DNA of 58,518 nucleotides, taken from NCBI GenBank assembly GCA_017436225.1, contig JAFSDM010000016.1, positions 1 through 58,518 of the forward strand, in the 5' to 3' direction. Positions 51,448 through 58,518 of the stretch are shown here, one piece after another (the first letter of the stretch is position 1; the number at the start of each line of letters is the position of its first letter). A model generated the notes under the pieces. It was given only the letters and a program-made list of their open reading frames with translations, was not told the DNA's origin and did not search any database. The position numbers were made by a program, and so were the translations under genes. Source of the stretch: Clostridia bacterium (GTDB taxonomy: Bacteria; Bacillota; Clostridia; Oscillospirales; Acutalibacteraceae).

Positions 51448-52998
51448 TTAGTCGTCAATGTTTTTGTCGGTAGCGGTTTCATAAATCGCCATAACCTTTT
51501 CATCGGGAGCCTTAGTGCAAAGGGTAACAATTACCGCAACAACAAAGCCTGCAATAAAGCCGGGTAAAATCTCATAAACGCCGGTGTTTGTGATAACTGC
51601 TTCGGTAACGGTGCTTGTGAAAAGCACAAGCCAAGCTATGTCGGCTGCGGCACCTGCTAAAATACCTGCAACTGCGCCTGCGTAGTTAAAGCGCTTCCAG
51701 AAAAGTGAAAGAATAACAACGGGGCCAAATGCGGCGCCGAAAAGTCCCCAAGCGTTTTCAACCATTGCCATAATGTTAGAAGCCCAAGCAGATGTGCTGT
51801 TAAGACCCGACATTGCAATTGCAAGAGCAATTAATGATACCGCCAAAACAACAATTCTGCCCACCCAAAGAAGCTCTTTATCGCTTGCCTTGTCTTTGCG
51901 GATAAGCGGCTTGTAAATATCGCTTGTGAAGGAAGAGGAAGCAACAAGCAACTGGCTATCTGCTGTGGACATTGAAGCGGCAATAATAGCCGAAAGCAAA
52001 ATACCTGCAAAGAATGCGGGGAAGATATCGTTTACAATATCAATAAATAAGTTTTGCTGTGTGCCTGTGGGTAAAAGCGCAGCGGCAAGTGCGGAACCAT
52101 CACTAAACAAGAAGGTACGCGCAAGGAATGCAATTACACAAGCGGCGCCTAAGGTAAGAACAACCCAAATAATAGCAACGGTAGCAGATTTTTTAACCAT
52201 TGAAGGCTTTTCAATAGCCATAAATCTTACAAGAATGTGTGGCATACCAAAGTAGCCAAGACCCCAAGCAAGACCTGATGTAATATCCTGCCAGCTAGCA
52301 GTAAATGGGTTAGAGTTAAATGCGGTAACGCCGTCAGCAAATGCGTTTGCATACTGACCGTCAAAATTACCTAAGGAAAGCATAATAATCGGAACTGCCA
52401 AAAGGGCAACAAGCATTAAAATGCCTTGGAAAAAGTCTGTCCAGCAAACTGCCTTGTAGCCACCCATAAAGGTGTAAACCAAAATAATAAGGGCAAAAAT
52501 AAGCATTGCTAACTGCTTGTGGTCTGCAAACCAGGGAATAACCGCACAGAAAACGGTGGTGCCTGCATTAAATGCAGATGCAACGTAAACGGTGAATGCA
52601 ATTAAAAAGATAATAGCGCAAACAACCTTTAAAACAGGGCTTGATGATGCAAATCGGTTGGTTAAATACTGGGGAAGAGTAATAGAATCGTCTGATGCCT
52701 TGGAAAATCTGCGAAGTCTTTTAGCAACTATAATCCAGTTAAGAGCGGTACCAAGGGCCAGACCAATACCAATCCAAACCTTGCCCATACCAAAGGCAAG
52801 TATGCTTCCGGGGAAGCCCATTAAAAGCCAACCGCTCATATCAGATGCCTGAGCGCTCATTGCTGTTACCCAAGGCCCCATGGAACGACCGCCTAAAAAG
52901 TAATCCTTTTCTCCGCTTTGGTTTTTAGACTTAATAAAGAAAAATAAGCCTATACCAAGCATTGCAACAAAATAAATTACAAATGCTGCAATTTTCAT
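51448..52998 (-). CDS. putP: Sodium/proline symporter
   Basis: This 516-residue protein of the sodium:solute symporter family has 12-13 membrane helices. Typical PutP segments: GEKDYFLGGRSMGPWVTAMSAQASDMSGWLLMGFPG, YTFMGGYKAVCWTDFFQG, GLGYFGMPHILVRFMAI, and AIIAASMSTADSQLLVASSSFTSDIY (sodium-site Ser/Thr). It imports proline with Na+, linking with the proBA genes only in substrate. ATG 52998 is preceded by aaggagttgtta. The stop codon lies at the edge of the tandem array. Confidence 0.95.
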   Translation of the reverse strand: MKIAAFVIYFVAMLGIGLFFFIKSKNQSGEKDYFLGGRSMGPWVTAMSAQASDMSGWLLMGFPGSILAFGMGKVWIGIGLALGTALNWIIVAKRLRRFSKASDDSITLPQYLTNRFASSSPVLKVVCAIIFLIAFTVYVASAFNAGTTVFCAVIPWFADHKQLAMLIFALIILVYTFMGGYKAVCWTDFFQGILMLVALLAVPIIMLSLGNFDGQYANAFADGVTAFNSNPFTASWQDITSGLAWGLGYFGMPHILVRFMAIEKPSMVKKSATVAIIWVVLTLGAACVIAFLARTFLFSDGSALAAALLPTGTQQNLFIDIVNDIFPAFFAGILLSAIIAASMSTADSQLLVASSSFTSDIYKPLIRKDKASDKELLWVGRIVVLAVSLIALAIAMSGLNSTSAWASNIMAMVENAWGLFGAAFGPVVILSLFWKRFNYAGAVAGILAGAAADIAWLVLFTSTVTEAVITNTGVYEILPGFIAGFVVAVIVTLCTKAPDEKVMAIYETATDKNIDD

Positions 52999-53100
52999 AA
53001 ATTAACAACTCCTTATATAGTATGTAAGAAAAGTTTTTAACGCTTTAGCTTACTAAAATACCAAAATATTTTACCACATTATAAACAGAAATGCAATAGA

Positions 53101-53134
53101 GAACAGAGTACAGAATTAAATCTGTACTCTGTTC
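53101..53134. repeat. 14-bp perfect inverted repeat between putP and the TetR gene
   Basis: gaacagagtacaga (53101-53114) and tctgtactctgttc (53121-53134) are separated by attaaa. Neither strand has a T-run directly after it, so a terminator is not certain. It might be an operator or a remnant repeat. The 220-bp gap around it also contains putP promoter-like TATAAT sequence (minus strand near 53081); nothing else is seen. Confidence 0.6.
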
Positions 53135-53218
53135 GTAAAAACTATTTAAAATCCTTTAAAACAAAGGAAAATTAACTGTATAATATTCTGTACATAAAAT
53201 AATACAAAAAATAAATTT

Positions 53219-53797
53219 TTAGGGTTTTATCTTGTTTAAGAAGAAATCCATTTGTTTGCAGCCTTTTTCTTTAAGTGAATACTCGCCCGAAACCAAGCAC
53301 CAATCGTAAAGAATTGCGCGCTCGCAAAAGGCGTAGTATTTAACAATTTCGTTCACCGATTCGTTAGTGGTAATGTAGCCGTTTTTTTGCCCCGCCATAA
53401 TAATTTTGCGAAGCAGTCGGTAGTAAACGCGGTCGTGGTCTAAAAGCTGTTTTTCTGCCTTTGTTAAAAGCTGAGTGGCGTAAAGACGCTTCATAAGCTC
53501 CAAATCAACCGTATTTTCAATCATCTCAAAAAGCTTGGCGTTAAGAAAAAGCAAAAGCTCGGTGCTGTTTTGCTCAATATCAATTTCGGGTATAAGTTCT
53601 TCGTATTTTTCATCAAAAAGGTAGGCAAGCGAGCCTACCAAAGCATCCTTGCCATCAAAATAATGGTAAAACGAGCCGCGCGAGGTGCCCGATTCTTTTA
53701 TAATTTCATCAACCGTTGTGGCATCGTAGCCCTGCTCATAAAACAGCTTCCACGCGGCTGATACAATTTTGCTTTTTGTACCTCTCTTTTTAGCCAT
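53219..53797 (-). CDS. TetR/AcrR family transcriptional regulator
   Basis: The product is 192 residues from ATG 53797 (ggggagaatggtt upstream). The N-terminal HTH is clear: KSKIVSAAWKLFYEQGYDATTVDEIIKESGTSRGSFYHYFDGKDALVG. The C-terminal ligand domain is helical and not diagnostic. No divergent efflux or metabolic gene lies next to it, so its target is unknown; putP lies downstream on the same strand. Confidence 0.9.
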   Translation of the reverse strand: MAKKRGTKSKIVSAAWKLFYEQGYDATTVDEIIKESGTSRGSFYHYFDGKDALVGSLAYLFDEKYEELIPEIDIEQNSTELLLFLNAKLFEMIENTVDLELMKRLYATQLLTKAEKQLLDHDRVYYRLLRKIIMAGQKNGYITTNESVNEIVKYYAFCERAILYDWCLVSGEYSLKEKGCKQMDFFLNKIKP

Positions 53798-53965
53798 AAC
53801 CATTCTCCCCTAGGATTTTATGCTTTCATTTTACAATATATTTCAAAATAACGCAAGAATTTTATTATTAAGCGTAATATGCTATAATATCACAGTAAGG
53901 TATTTTAAAACGATACATATAAAAACAAACGATAATTATTATATCAGTAATGGTTTATTAAACAC

Positions 53966-53999
53966 AAAAGCAACCCTTAAATTTTAAGGGTTGCTTTTA
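53966..53999. terminator. Terminator at the end of the minus-strand RHH gene
   Basis: The hairpin aaaagcaaccctta / taagggttgctttt spans 53966-53998. The RHH stop codon (53984-53986) is within it, and both flanks are A/T-rich, so it can act in either direction. Confidence 0.75.
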
Positions 54000-54142
54000 T
54001 CTTCAACGCTTTTTAGATGTTGCTTTAATACAAGGTTTATATATTGCGAAAGTGAACGGTCATCATACTCTGCTTTTTCTTTGATTTTTGCTAAAATATC
54101 ATTATCAATGGTTATACTTATTTTTTCTTTTAGGGGCTTCAT
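53984..54142 (-). CDS. Small ribbon-helix-helix protein
   Basis: The product is 52 residues from ATG 54142 after gaggtgaatta. MKPLKEKISITIDNDILAKIKEKAEYDDRSLSQYINLVLKQHL is a compact RHH DNA-binding fold (strand then two helices). It is divergent from two small membrane-protein genes, and the promoter between them contains agtagtac/agtagtat direct repeats that could be its operator. Repression of the neighbouring genes is inferred. Confidence 0.82.
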   Translation of the reverse strand: MKPLKEKISITIDNDILAKIKEKAEYDDRSLSQYINLVLKQHLKSVEDKSNP

Positions 54143-54186
54143 ATAATTCACCTCAAAAATATTATACGATAAAATACTTAAAAATA

Positions 54187-54215
54187 TTGACAAGTAGTAC
54201 AAAGTAGTATAAAAT
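54187..54215 (+). promoter_or_regulatory. Promoter with agtagta direct repeats
   Basis: TTGACA (54187-54192) and TAAAAT (54210-54215) are separated by 17 bp. The spacer holds agtagtac and agtagtat, a tandem pair of the kind bound by RHH dimers. It serves the gene at 54278. Confidence 0.7.
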
Positions 54216-54277
54216 AAGATAAATCAAATGCGATTTTTGTCGTTTTTGGTAATTTAAGCGAAAGGAGATTTTCTAAA

Positions 54278-54505
54278 ATGGAAAACAAAAACCTTGTTAG
54301 ATTTCTTTTAACATTCTTTTTGGGTTGGATTGGTAGCATTATAATAAACCACACAGAGTTAAAACCCCAAGGCTTTACTTCAAGAACCGTGGCTTATTTC
54401 TTCCTTCCAATGATAACTTTGGGCATTTATGGTTTGGTCGCCTCAATTTGCAATCTTACTTTTGATCCAAACAAAACCAAAAACATAGGCTATTCCAAAG
54501 ACTAA
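54278..54505 (+). CDS. Small two-helix membrane protein of unknown function
   Basis: The product is 75 residues; gaaaggagattttct precedes the ATG. Two hydrophobic stretches (LLTFFLGWIGSIIIN, about 9-23, and YFFLPMITLGIYGLVASICNLTF, about 40-62) are separated by a short polar loop. It ends in a polar tail, DPNKTKNIGYSKD. It resembles clostridial small membrane proteins of unknown role. It is likely co-transcribed with the zinc-ribbon gene 44 bp downstream, under RHH control. Confidence 0.75.
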   Translation: MENKNLVRFLLTFFLGWIGSIIINHTELKPQGFTSRTVAYFFLPMITLGIYGLVASICNLTFDPNKTKNIGYSKD

Positions 54506-54549
54506 GTTTTAAAAACATTATCTTTGTATCAGAGGAGTAGAATAAAAAT

Positions 54550-54855
54550 ATGTTTTGCAAAAAATGTGGAAAAGAAATATTAGAAGAAGCCGTAATTTGT
54601 ATTCATTGCGGTTGCAGTGTGGAAGATAAAAAAACCGTTAATACCGCCGATGCTCCAAGTACAGGTATGGCAGTGTTAGGCTTTTTTATTCCCCTTGCAG
54701 GATTGATTATTTGGTTGATTAATAAAGAAAACAAACCCTTAATGGCAAAATCGGCAGGTAAAGGCGCTTTAATTGGTTTTATTGTATCAATGGTATTTTC
54801 CATTATTTACGGCGCAATTTTAGGTAGTATGATAGGGTCGTTAATGTATTATTAA
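54550..54855 (+). CDS. Zinc-ribbon membrane protein
   Basis: The product is 101 residues; an aggagtagaa site lies before ATG 54550. An N-terminal zinc ribbon (CKKCGKEI...CIHCGC, residues 3-22) is followed by two transmembrane segments (about 38-53 and 74-97). This is the common zinc_ribbon_2 plus TM-type architecture. The role is unknown; pairing with the preceding small membrane protein suggests a shared membrane function. Confidence 0.8.
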   Translation: MFCKKCGKEILEEAVICIHCGCSVEDKKTVNTADAPSTGMAVLGFFIPLAGLIIWLINKENKPLMAKSAGKGALIGFIVSMVFSIIYGAILGSMIGSLMYY

Positions 54856-54887
54856 AACCTAATAATTTTGCCCTTTTATAACAAATA

Positions 54888-54943
54888 GAAAAAAGATGGA
54901 TGATGTGAAGACCGCAGAATTTTTTCGCTTCATTCATCTTTTT
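54888..54943 (+). terminator. Terminator after the zinc-ribbon gene
   Basis: The imperfect hairpin gatggatga...tgaag / cttcattcatc is flanked by AAAAAA and TTTTTT. A family-D repeat (54963-54987) follows. Confidence 0.65.
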
Positions 54944-54999
54944 TGCCTCATCACATTTTAGGGTTCGGGTTTAACTGCTCACCCTAACCTATCGGTTCA

Positions 55000-55028
55000 T
55001 TGACATCTAAAAATTAGTGTGATATAAT
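55000..55028 (+). promoter_or_regulatory. Promoter of the lipoprotein gene
   Basis: TTGACA (55000-55005) and TATAAT (55023-55028), both consensus, are separated by 17 bp. A family-D repeat ends 12 bp upstream. Confidence 0.85.
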
Positions 55029-55055
55029 GTAAAAAATTTCAAAGGAGCAATTATT

Positions 55056-55766
55056 ATGAAAAAACTTTTTGCAATGCTTTTGGCGTTGACATTTTTAATA
55101 ACCGCTTCGGCCTGCTCAAATTCTAACGAGCAAACTGCCGATACCTCATCCTTGGAGGCTATCTCCTCTGAGCAAAGCAGTGAGGCTGAAGAAAGCAGTT
55201 CTTCAAACACAACCAGCAAACAGCCCGTTACTACAAGCAAGCCAAAAACTACCACCTCTGCCACAAAGCCAAAGCCCGCAGCATCCTCCAGCAAGACCAC
55301 CTCGTTAAATGTATCTTCAATTATTAAACCTATTGTACCGCCTATCAGTGTGCCAAGCACCACTACAAGTACCCCTGCAAGCACTACCACAAGTACCCCT
55401 GCAAGCACTACCACAAGCACTAACTCAGGCACACAGTCTTACCGCTTTGAAACTGTTGAGGAAATGTGTAGCGATCCCGAGCTTAAAGCTCAGGTTCAGC
55501 AAATGAACGAAATCTTTAAACCTTTGGGTCTTGAGATTGAAATTAAAAGCGAAGGAAACAAGCTTGTTTATGTTTATACCTTTTTAGAGCCTGTAGATGC
55601 AGCGGCTGTAAAACCGGTTTTTGAAGCTGAATTAGATGCTCAAAAAGAAACCTTCAATTCACAGGTTGAATTATTACAATCCGAAATAAAAAACAAGATG
55701 ACCCTTTGTGTTAGATATGTTAATGCAGACGGCACCATAATTTGTGAAGCGGAATTCCCACAATAA
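55056..55766 (+). CDS. DUF4854-like lipoprotein
   Basis: This 236-residue exported lipoprotein has a signal peptide with lipobox TASACS (Cys about residue 20). A Ser/Thr-rich linker (about 25-128) includes near-perfect TTTSTPAS repeats, encoded by 27-bp DNA repeats around 55355-55425. A C-terminal domain of about 105 residues (TVEEMCSDPELKAQVQQMNEIFKPLGLEIEIKSEGNKLVYVYTF) resembles DUF4854. The site is aaaggagcaat. It would be a substrate of the Lgt encoded in this window. The function is unknown. Confidence 0.85.
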   Translation: MKKLFAMLLALTFLITASACSNSNEQTADTSSLEAISSEQSSEAEESSSSNTTSKQPVTTSKPKTTTSATKPKPAASSSKTTSLNVSSIIKPIVPPISVPSTTTSTPASTTTSTPASTTTSTNSGTQSYRFETVEEMCSDPELKAQVQQMNEIFKPLGLEIEIKSEGNKLVYVYTFLEPVDAAAVKPVFEAELDAQKETFNSQVELLQSEIKNKMTLCVRYVNADGTIICEAEFPQ

Positions 55767-55797
55767 TATTAAATAAAATCAGTAAAAACGCCCTTCC

Positions 55798-56032
55798 ATT
55801 GGGAGACACTTCGTAAAGAAGTGTTCTCCCAATTTTCTTTTTATATAAAAATTGACACTTTTCGCAGAATGGGGTTTGTACATTTTTGCGGAACAACACT
55901 TTAGGTTGTTCCCTACAATAATACCCTGTTTTGCGCAAACATATTTCTACAATTTATCGGTGATTTTTCGGACGCGGAACGAGGCTAATCCTATAAATAA
56001 AACCATCCCGTAATAAAGAACGCTAGGCGTTC
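55798..56032. repeat. Terminator followed by gtaggg-type and family-A repeats
   Basis: This covers most of the 324-bp gap 55767-56090. A terminator (attgggaga-cacttc / gaagtgttctcccaat, 55798-55833, then TTTT) ends the lipoprotein gene. A gtaggg-type element in reverse (55888-55916) has ggaacaac/gttgttcc. A reverse family-A copy (55969-56032) keeps the cctag loop, but its stem is gaacg/cgttc instead of ccggt/accgg. No gene was seen. Confidence 0.8.
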
Positions 56033-56042
56033 AATCTACAAT

Positions 56043-56071
56043 TTGACTACCTAAAACAAATATGTTATAAT
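56043..56071 (+). promoter_or_regulatory. Promoter of gtrA and downstream genes
   Basis: TTGACT (56043-56048) and TATAAT (56066-56071) are separated by 17 bp, 20 bp before the gtrA start. Confidence 0.85.
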
Positions 56072-56090
56072 GTTTCGGTGAGGTGTTTTT

Positions 56091-56510
56091 ATGAGCAAAA
56101 AGCTTTTCGATAAAACTATGATTAAATTTTTAATTGTAGGTGTAATAAACACCCTTGTTGGTAACGGGGTTATGTTTTTGCTTTATAACCTTTGCTCGGC
56201 GGGGTACACCCTGTCTACCATAGCCAATTACGTGGTGGGTAGTATTGTAAGCTATTTTTTGAATAAGTATTATACATTTAATAAAAAGCAAAAATCTGTT
56301 AAAGAGGTTTTGCGCTTTATAATAAACATCGTTGTTTGCTACGCTGTGGCGTACGGTCTTGCAAAGCCGCTTGTTTATACGCTTTTAAGCGCGGCTACAC
56401 CCTCGGTTAAGGATAACCTTGCAATGCTTGCGGGCAGCGGAATATTTATTGTGTTAAATTATTTCGGTCAAAGGTTTTTCGCCTTTAAAACCGACGGAGG
56501 TGACCGTTAG
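56091..56510 (+). CDS. GtrA family membrane protein
   Basis: This 139-residue protein has four membrane helices. It shows the family pattern IKFLIVGVINTLVGNGVMFLLYN, YVVGSIVSYFLNKYYTFNKK and a C-terminal YFGQRFFAF. GtrA-type proteins flip or transfer lipid-linked sugars during surface glycosylation. The next gene starts within its last codon (overlap of one base), with ggaggtga inside gtrA as its ribosome site. Confidence 0.9.
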   Translation: MSKKLFDKTMIKFLIVGVINTLVGNGVMFLLYNLCSAGYTLSTIANYVVGSIVSYFLNKYYTFNKKQKSVKEVLRFIINIVVCYAVAYGLAKPLVYTLLSAATPSVKDNLAMLAGSGIFIVLNYFGQRFFAFKTDGGDR

Positions 56511-57253
56511 TGGCAGATTACGACGCTTTTTCAAAATGCTATGACCGTTTTACGGGCGATGTAGAGTATACTGCCAGAGCCAATCGACTTTTAGAGCTTT
56601 TTGAAAAATATGATAAAAAACCTAGCTTGCTTTTGGATTTAGCCTGCGGAACGGGTAATTTTTCCTTTTTAATGGCTGAAAACGGCATAGATGTAATAGG
56701 GGTAGACTGCTCGGAGGGTATGCTTGCGGCGGCAATCGCCAAGCTCCCCGAAGGCGCTACAAATCCACTATTTTTAAATCAGTACGCTGAGGAGCTGGAG
56801 CTTTACGGAACGGTAGATGGCGCAATCTCAATGCTTGATAGCCTAAATCATATCACCGAGTATGAAAACCTTGTAAAAGCGCTCCAAAGGGTTTCTCTGT
56901 TTTTAGAAAAGGGCAGACTTTTTATTTTCGATTTAAACACCCCCTATAAGCACAAGGCAGTGCTTGGCAATAACACCTTTGTCCGCGAGGATGAAAAGGC
57001 GTTTTGCGTTTGGCAAAATGAATATGCGGGTGAAAACACCGTAGATATTTATTTAGATTTCTTTATAGAAAATGTTGGCGGCAGCTATGAAAGGCTCTCA
57101 GAAACATTTTCAGAGGTCGCCTATACCGAAGAACAGCTGCAAAATGCTTTTAATAAAGCGGGGCTGGAGCTTGTAGATTTCTTTGATGATTTAACCGACC
57201 AAAAGCCAACCGAAAAAACCGAAAGAATAACCTATATAGTAAGGAAGAAATAA
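56510..57253 (+). CDS. Class I SAM-dependent methyltransferase
   Basis: The product is 247 residues, starting at GTG 56510. Motif I LLDLACGTGNFSFLMAENG (about 39-57), VIGVDCSEGMLAAA and GAISMLDSLNHI mark a class I methyltransferase fold. The substrate cannot be set from sequence. It is co-transcribed with gtrA and hslO (2 bp before hslO), so a link to cell-envelope or protein repair is possible but unproven. Confidence 0.9.
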   Translation: MADYDAFSKCYDRFTGDVEYTARANRLLELFEKYDKKPSLLLDLACGTGNFSFLMAENGIDVIGVDCSEGMLAAAIAKLPEGATNPLFLNQYAEELELYGTVDGAISMLDSLNHITEYENLVKALQRVSLFLEKGRLFIFDLNTPYKHKAVLGNNTFVREDEKAFCVWQNEYAGENTVDIYLDFFIENVGGSYERLSETFSEVAYTEEQLQNAFNKAGLELVDFFDDLTDQKPTEKTERITYIVRKK

Positions 57254-57255
57254 AA

Positions 57256-58131
57256 ATGGGCAAAATTATAAGATGTATAACCTCAGACGGACTTGTTATG
57301 GCAACCGCCATTGACTCCACCGATATAGTAGCCGAAGCCGAAAGAATTCATAAAACCTCTGCAACCGTAACCGCTGCTCTTGGCAGACTTCTTACCGCAG
57401 GCTCTATGATGGGCAATATGCTTAAAAGCAAGGATAATACCATCACCTTAAGACTTGCGGGCGGCGGACCTGCAGGTAATTTAATTGTTGTTTCCGATTG
57501 GGAGGGCGACGTTAGAGGCTACGTTACTAACCCCGTTGTGGAAATCCCCCTTAATAATAAAGGTAAGCTGGATGTTGCGGGCGCAGTGGGCAGGCAGGGT
57601 AATCTTTACGTTACTAAGGATTTGGGGTTAAAAGAGCCTTACAACGGCTGTATACCACTTGTTTCGGGCGAAATAGCCGAGGATATTACAGCATACTATG
57701 CAGTAAGTGAGCAAATTCCAACCGTCTGTGCCTTGGGCGTTTTGGTTAATCCCGATTTAACGGTAAAGGCAGCGGGCGGCTACATTATTCAGCTTTTGCC
57801 CGCCGCAGGCGAGGACGTAATTGAAAAAATAGAAAGAAGTATGGAAAATCTACCCTCTGTAACCGCTATGCTTTCACAGGGCGAAACACCCCACGGTATT
57901 TTAAAGCGTGCGTTAAGTGAGTTTGAGGTAGAGGTTCTTTATGAGCATGACGTATATTATAAATGTAATTGCTCAAAAGAAAGAATTGAAACCGCCCTTA
58001 TAACACTTGGCGCAAAAGAATTAAACGAAATGGCAGATGAGGGCGAAAATATTGAAATTAAGTGCCACTTTTGTGATAAAGCATATAAATTAACGCCAAA
58101 TGAACTAAGATTTTTAGCAAAAAGTCAATAA
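57256..58131 (+). CDS. hslO: Redox-regulated chaperone Hsp33
   Basis: This 291-residue chaperone is activated by oxidation. The C-terminal zinc-binding switch has CNC (about residues 236-238) and CHFC (about 270-273), and EALITLGAKELNEMADEGENIEIKCHFC matches the family. The N-terminal folding domain has ATAIDSTDIVAEAERIHKTSATVTAALGRLL and GGGPAGNLIVVSDWEG. It is the last gene of the gtrA-methyltransferase unit. Confidence 0.95.
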   Translation: MGKIIRCITSDGLVMATAIDSTDIVAEAERIHKTSATVTAALGRLLTAGSMMGNMLKSKDNTITLRLAGGGPAGNLIVVSDWEGDVRGYVTNPVVEIPLNNKGKLDVAGAVGRQGNLYVTKDLGLKEPYNGCIPLVSGEIAEDITAYYAVSEQIPTVCALGVLVNPDLTVKAAGGYIIQLLPAAGEDVIEKIERSMENLPSVTAMLSQGETPHGILKRALSEFEVEVLYEHDVYYKCNCSKERIETALITLGAKELNEMADEGENIEIKCHFCDKAYKLTPNELRFLAKSQ

Positions 58132-58164
58132 TTAAAAAAATAAAAAAATTTTCAAAAAAAAGTG

Positions 58165-58193
58165 TTGACAAACCACTTGCGGTGTGGTAATAT
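58165..58193 (+). promoter_or_regulatory. Promoter of the tRNA cluster
   Basis: TTGACA (58165-58170) and TAATAT (58188-58193) are separated by 17 bp, about 45 bp before the first tRNA. Confidence 0.8.
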
Positions 58194-58237
58194 ATACAAC
58201 GTCGCCGACAGAGACTTGTTTCAGGCGTACGAAAAGT

Positions 58238-58313
58238 GGGAGCATAGCTCAGCTGGGAGAGCATCTGCCTTACAAGCAGAGGGTCACAGGTTCGAGCCCT
58301 GTTGTTCCCACCA
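58238..58313 (+). tRNA. tRNA-Val (TAC)
   Basis: The gene is 76 nt including an encoded CCA. The acceptor is gggagca/tgttccc, the anticodon loop cttacaa with TAC, and the T-loop gttcgag. Confidence 0.97.
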
Positions 58314-58319
58314 CTTTTT

Positions 58320-58396
58320 GGCCTGGTAGTTCAGCTGGTTAGAACGCTAGCCTGTCACGCTAGAGGTCGTGGGTTCGAGCCCCATCCAGGTCGCCA
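58320..58396 (+). tRNA. tRNA-Asp (GTC)
   Basis: The gene is 77 nt with CCA. The acceptor is ggcctgg/ccaggtc, the anticodon loop ctgtcac with GTC inside stem ctagc/gctag. Confidence 0.97.
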
Positions 58397-58401
58397 TTTA
58401 C

Positions 58402-58477
58402 GCCTCTGTAGCTCAGTCGGTAGAGCAGGGGACTGAAAATCCCCGTGTCATTGGTTCGATTCCGATCGGAGGCACCA
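58402..58477 (+). tRNA. tRNA-Phe (GAA)
   Basis: The gene is 76 nt with CCA. The acceptor is gcctctg/cggaggc, the anticodon loop ctgaaaa with GAA inside stem gggga/tcccc. Confidence 0.97.
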
Positions 58478-58482
58478 TTTAT

Positions 58483-58518
58483 GCGGATTTAGCTCATCTG
58501 GTAGAGCGCCACCTTGCC
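58483..58518 (+). tRNA. tRNA-Gly (GCC), truncated by the window edge
   Basis: The 5' half, gcggatttagctcatctggt to cacctt and GCC, gives the D-arm and an anticodon loop starting ttgcc. The 3' half lies beyond the window, so the isotype is inferred from the anticodon position. Confidence 0.8.

Noticed and set aside
53880..53999. Possible small RNA between the TetR and RHH genes
   Set aside because: A TATAAT box (about 53883) and the terminator at 53966 could bound a short transcript, but there is no good -35 box or clear structure, so support is too weak.

Overview
The window reads as a chromosomal segment from an anaerobic, endospore-forming member of the Clostridia, most likely an uncultured Oscillospirales-type gut bacterium. 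The evidence is a complete spoIIIAA-AH operon, [FeFe]-hydrogenase maturases (hydE, hydG, hydF), a Phe T-box in front of pheST, IreB, Gls24/Asp23 and M16/YmfFH proteins, and frequent TTG/GTG starts. No rRNA genes and no CRISPR array were seen. The species assignment is inference.

Layout. 1-3400: yifB, then a yybP-ykoY (manganese) riboswitch ahead of an orphan OadB-type membrane protein and a 49-residue OadG-like peptide. 3400-4940: an AT-rich accessory patch with an XRE regulator, a divergent small cysteine-rich protein, and a Fic protein carrying its own DNA-binding domain. 5000-16440: the rimP-nusA-rnpM-ylxQ-infB-rbfA-nrnA-truB-ribF line, a PASTA pseudokinase and glpK. 16420-17127: a second regulator plus cysteine-rich-protein cassette between 75-bp direct repeats that copy the glpK 3' end and terminator. 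17200-28750: a phosphoribosyltransferase, secA, proBA, an AI-2E transporter, pheST and ireB. 29000-34000: hydrogenase maturation genes interrupted by repeats and a phage-like gene. 34000-50930: mostly minus strand, with serS, folD, lgt, two M16 peptidase homologues, pncB, a Gls24 protein and the spoIIIA operon; cls, a cohesin-domain surface protein and a ribbon-helix-helix protein lie on the plus strand. 50930-58518: a 103-bp tandem repeat array, putP, TetR, a small divergent RHH/membrane-protein set, a DUF4854-like lipoprotein, gtrA, a methyltransferase, hslO and the start of a tRNA cluster (Val, Asp, Phe, Gly).

The most notable material is not housekeeping. (1) Two copies of a compact cassette pair different XRE-type repressors with homologous four-cysteine proteins across a palindromic operator/promoter. 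Both sit in the terminator of a host operon, and part of that terminator is duplicated on the far side. (2) A Mn2+ riboswitch precedes an orphan decarboxylase-pump beta subunit. (3) A PASTA protein has lost the kinase Lys, HRD and DFG residues. (4) Several families of short intergenic repeats repeatedly abut or supply the stop codons of genes (yifB, proA, hydE, hydG, putP, the phosphoribosyltransferase). Two of these families keep a loop or flanks while the stem sequence is entirely replaced.

All calls come from reading motifs, translations and base pairing by eye. No database search was possible.
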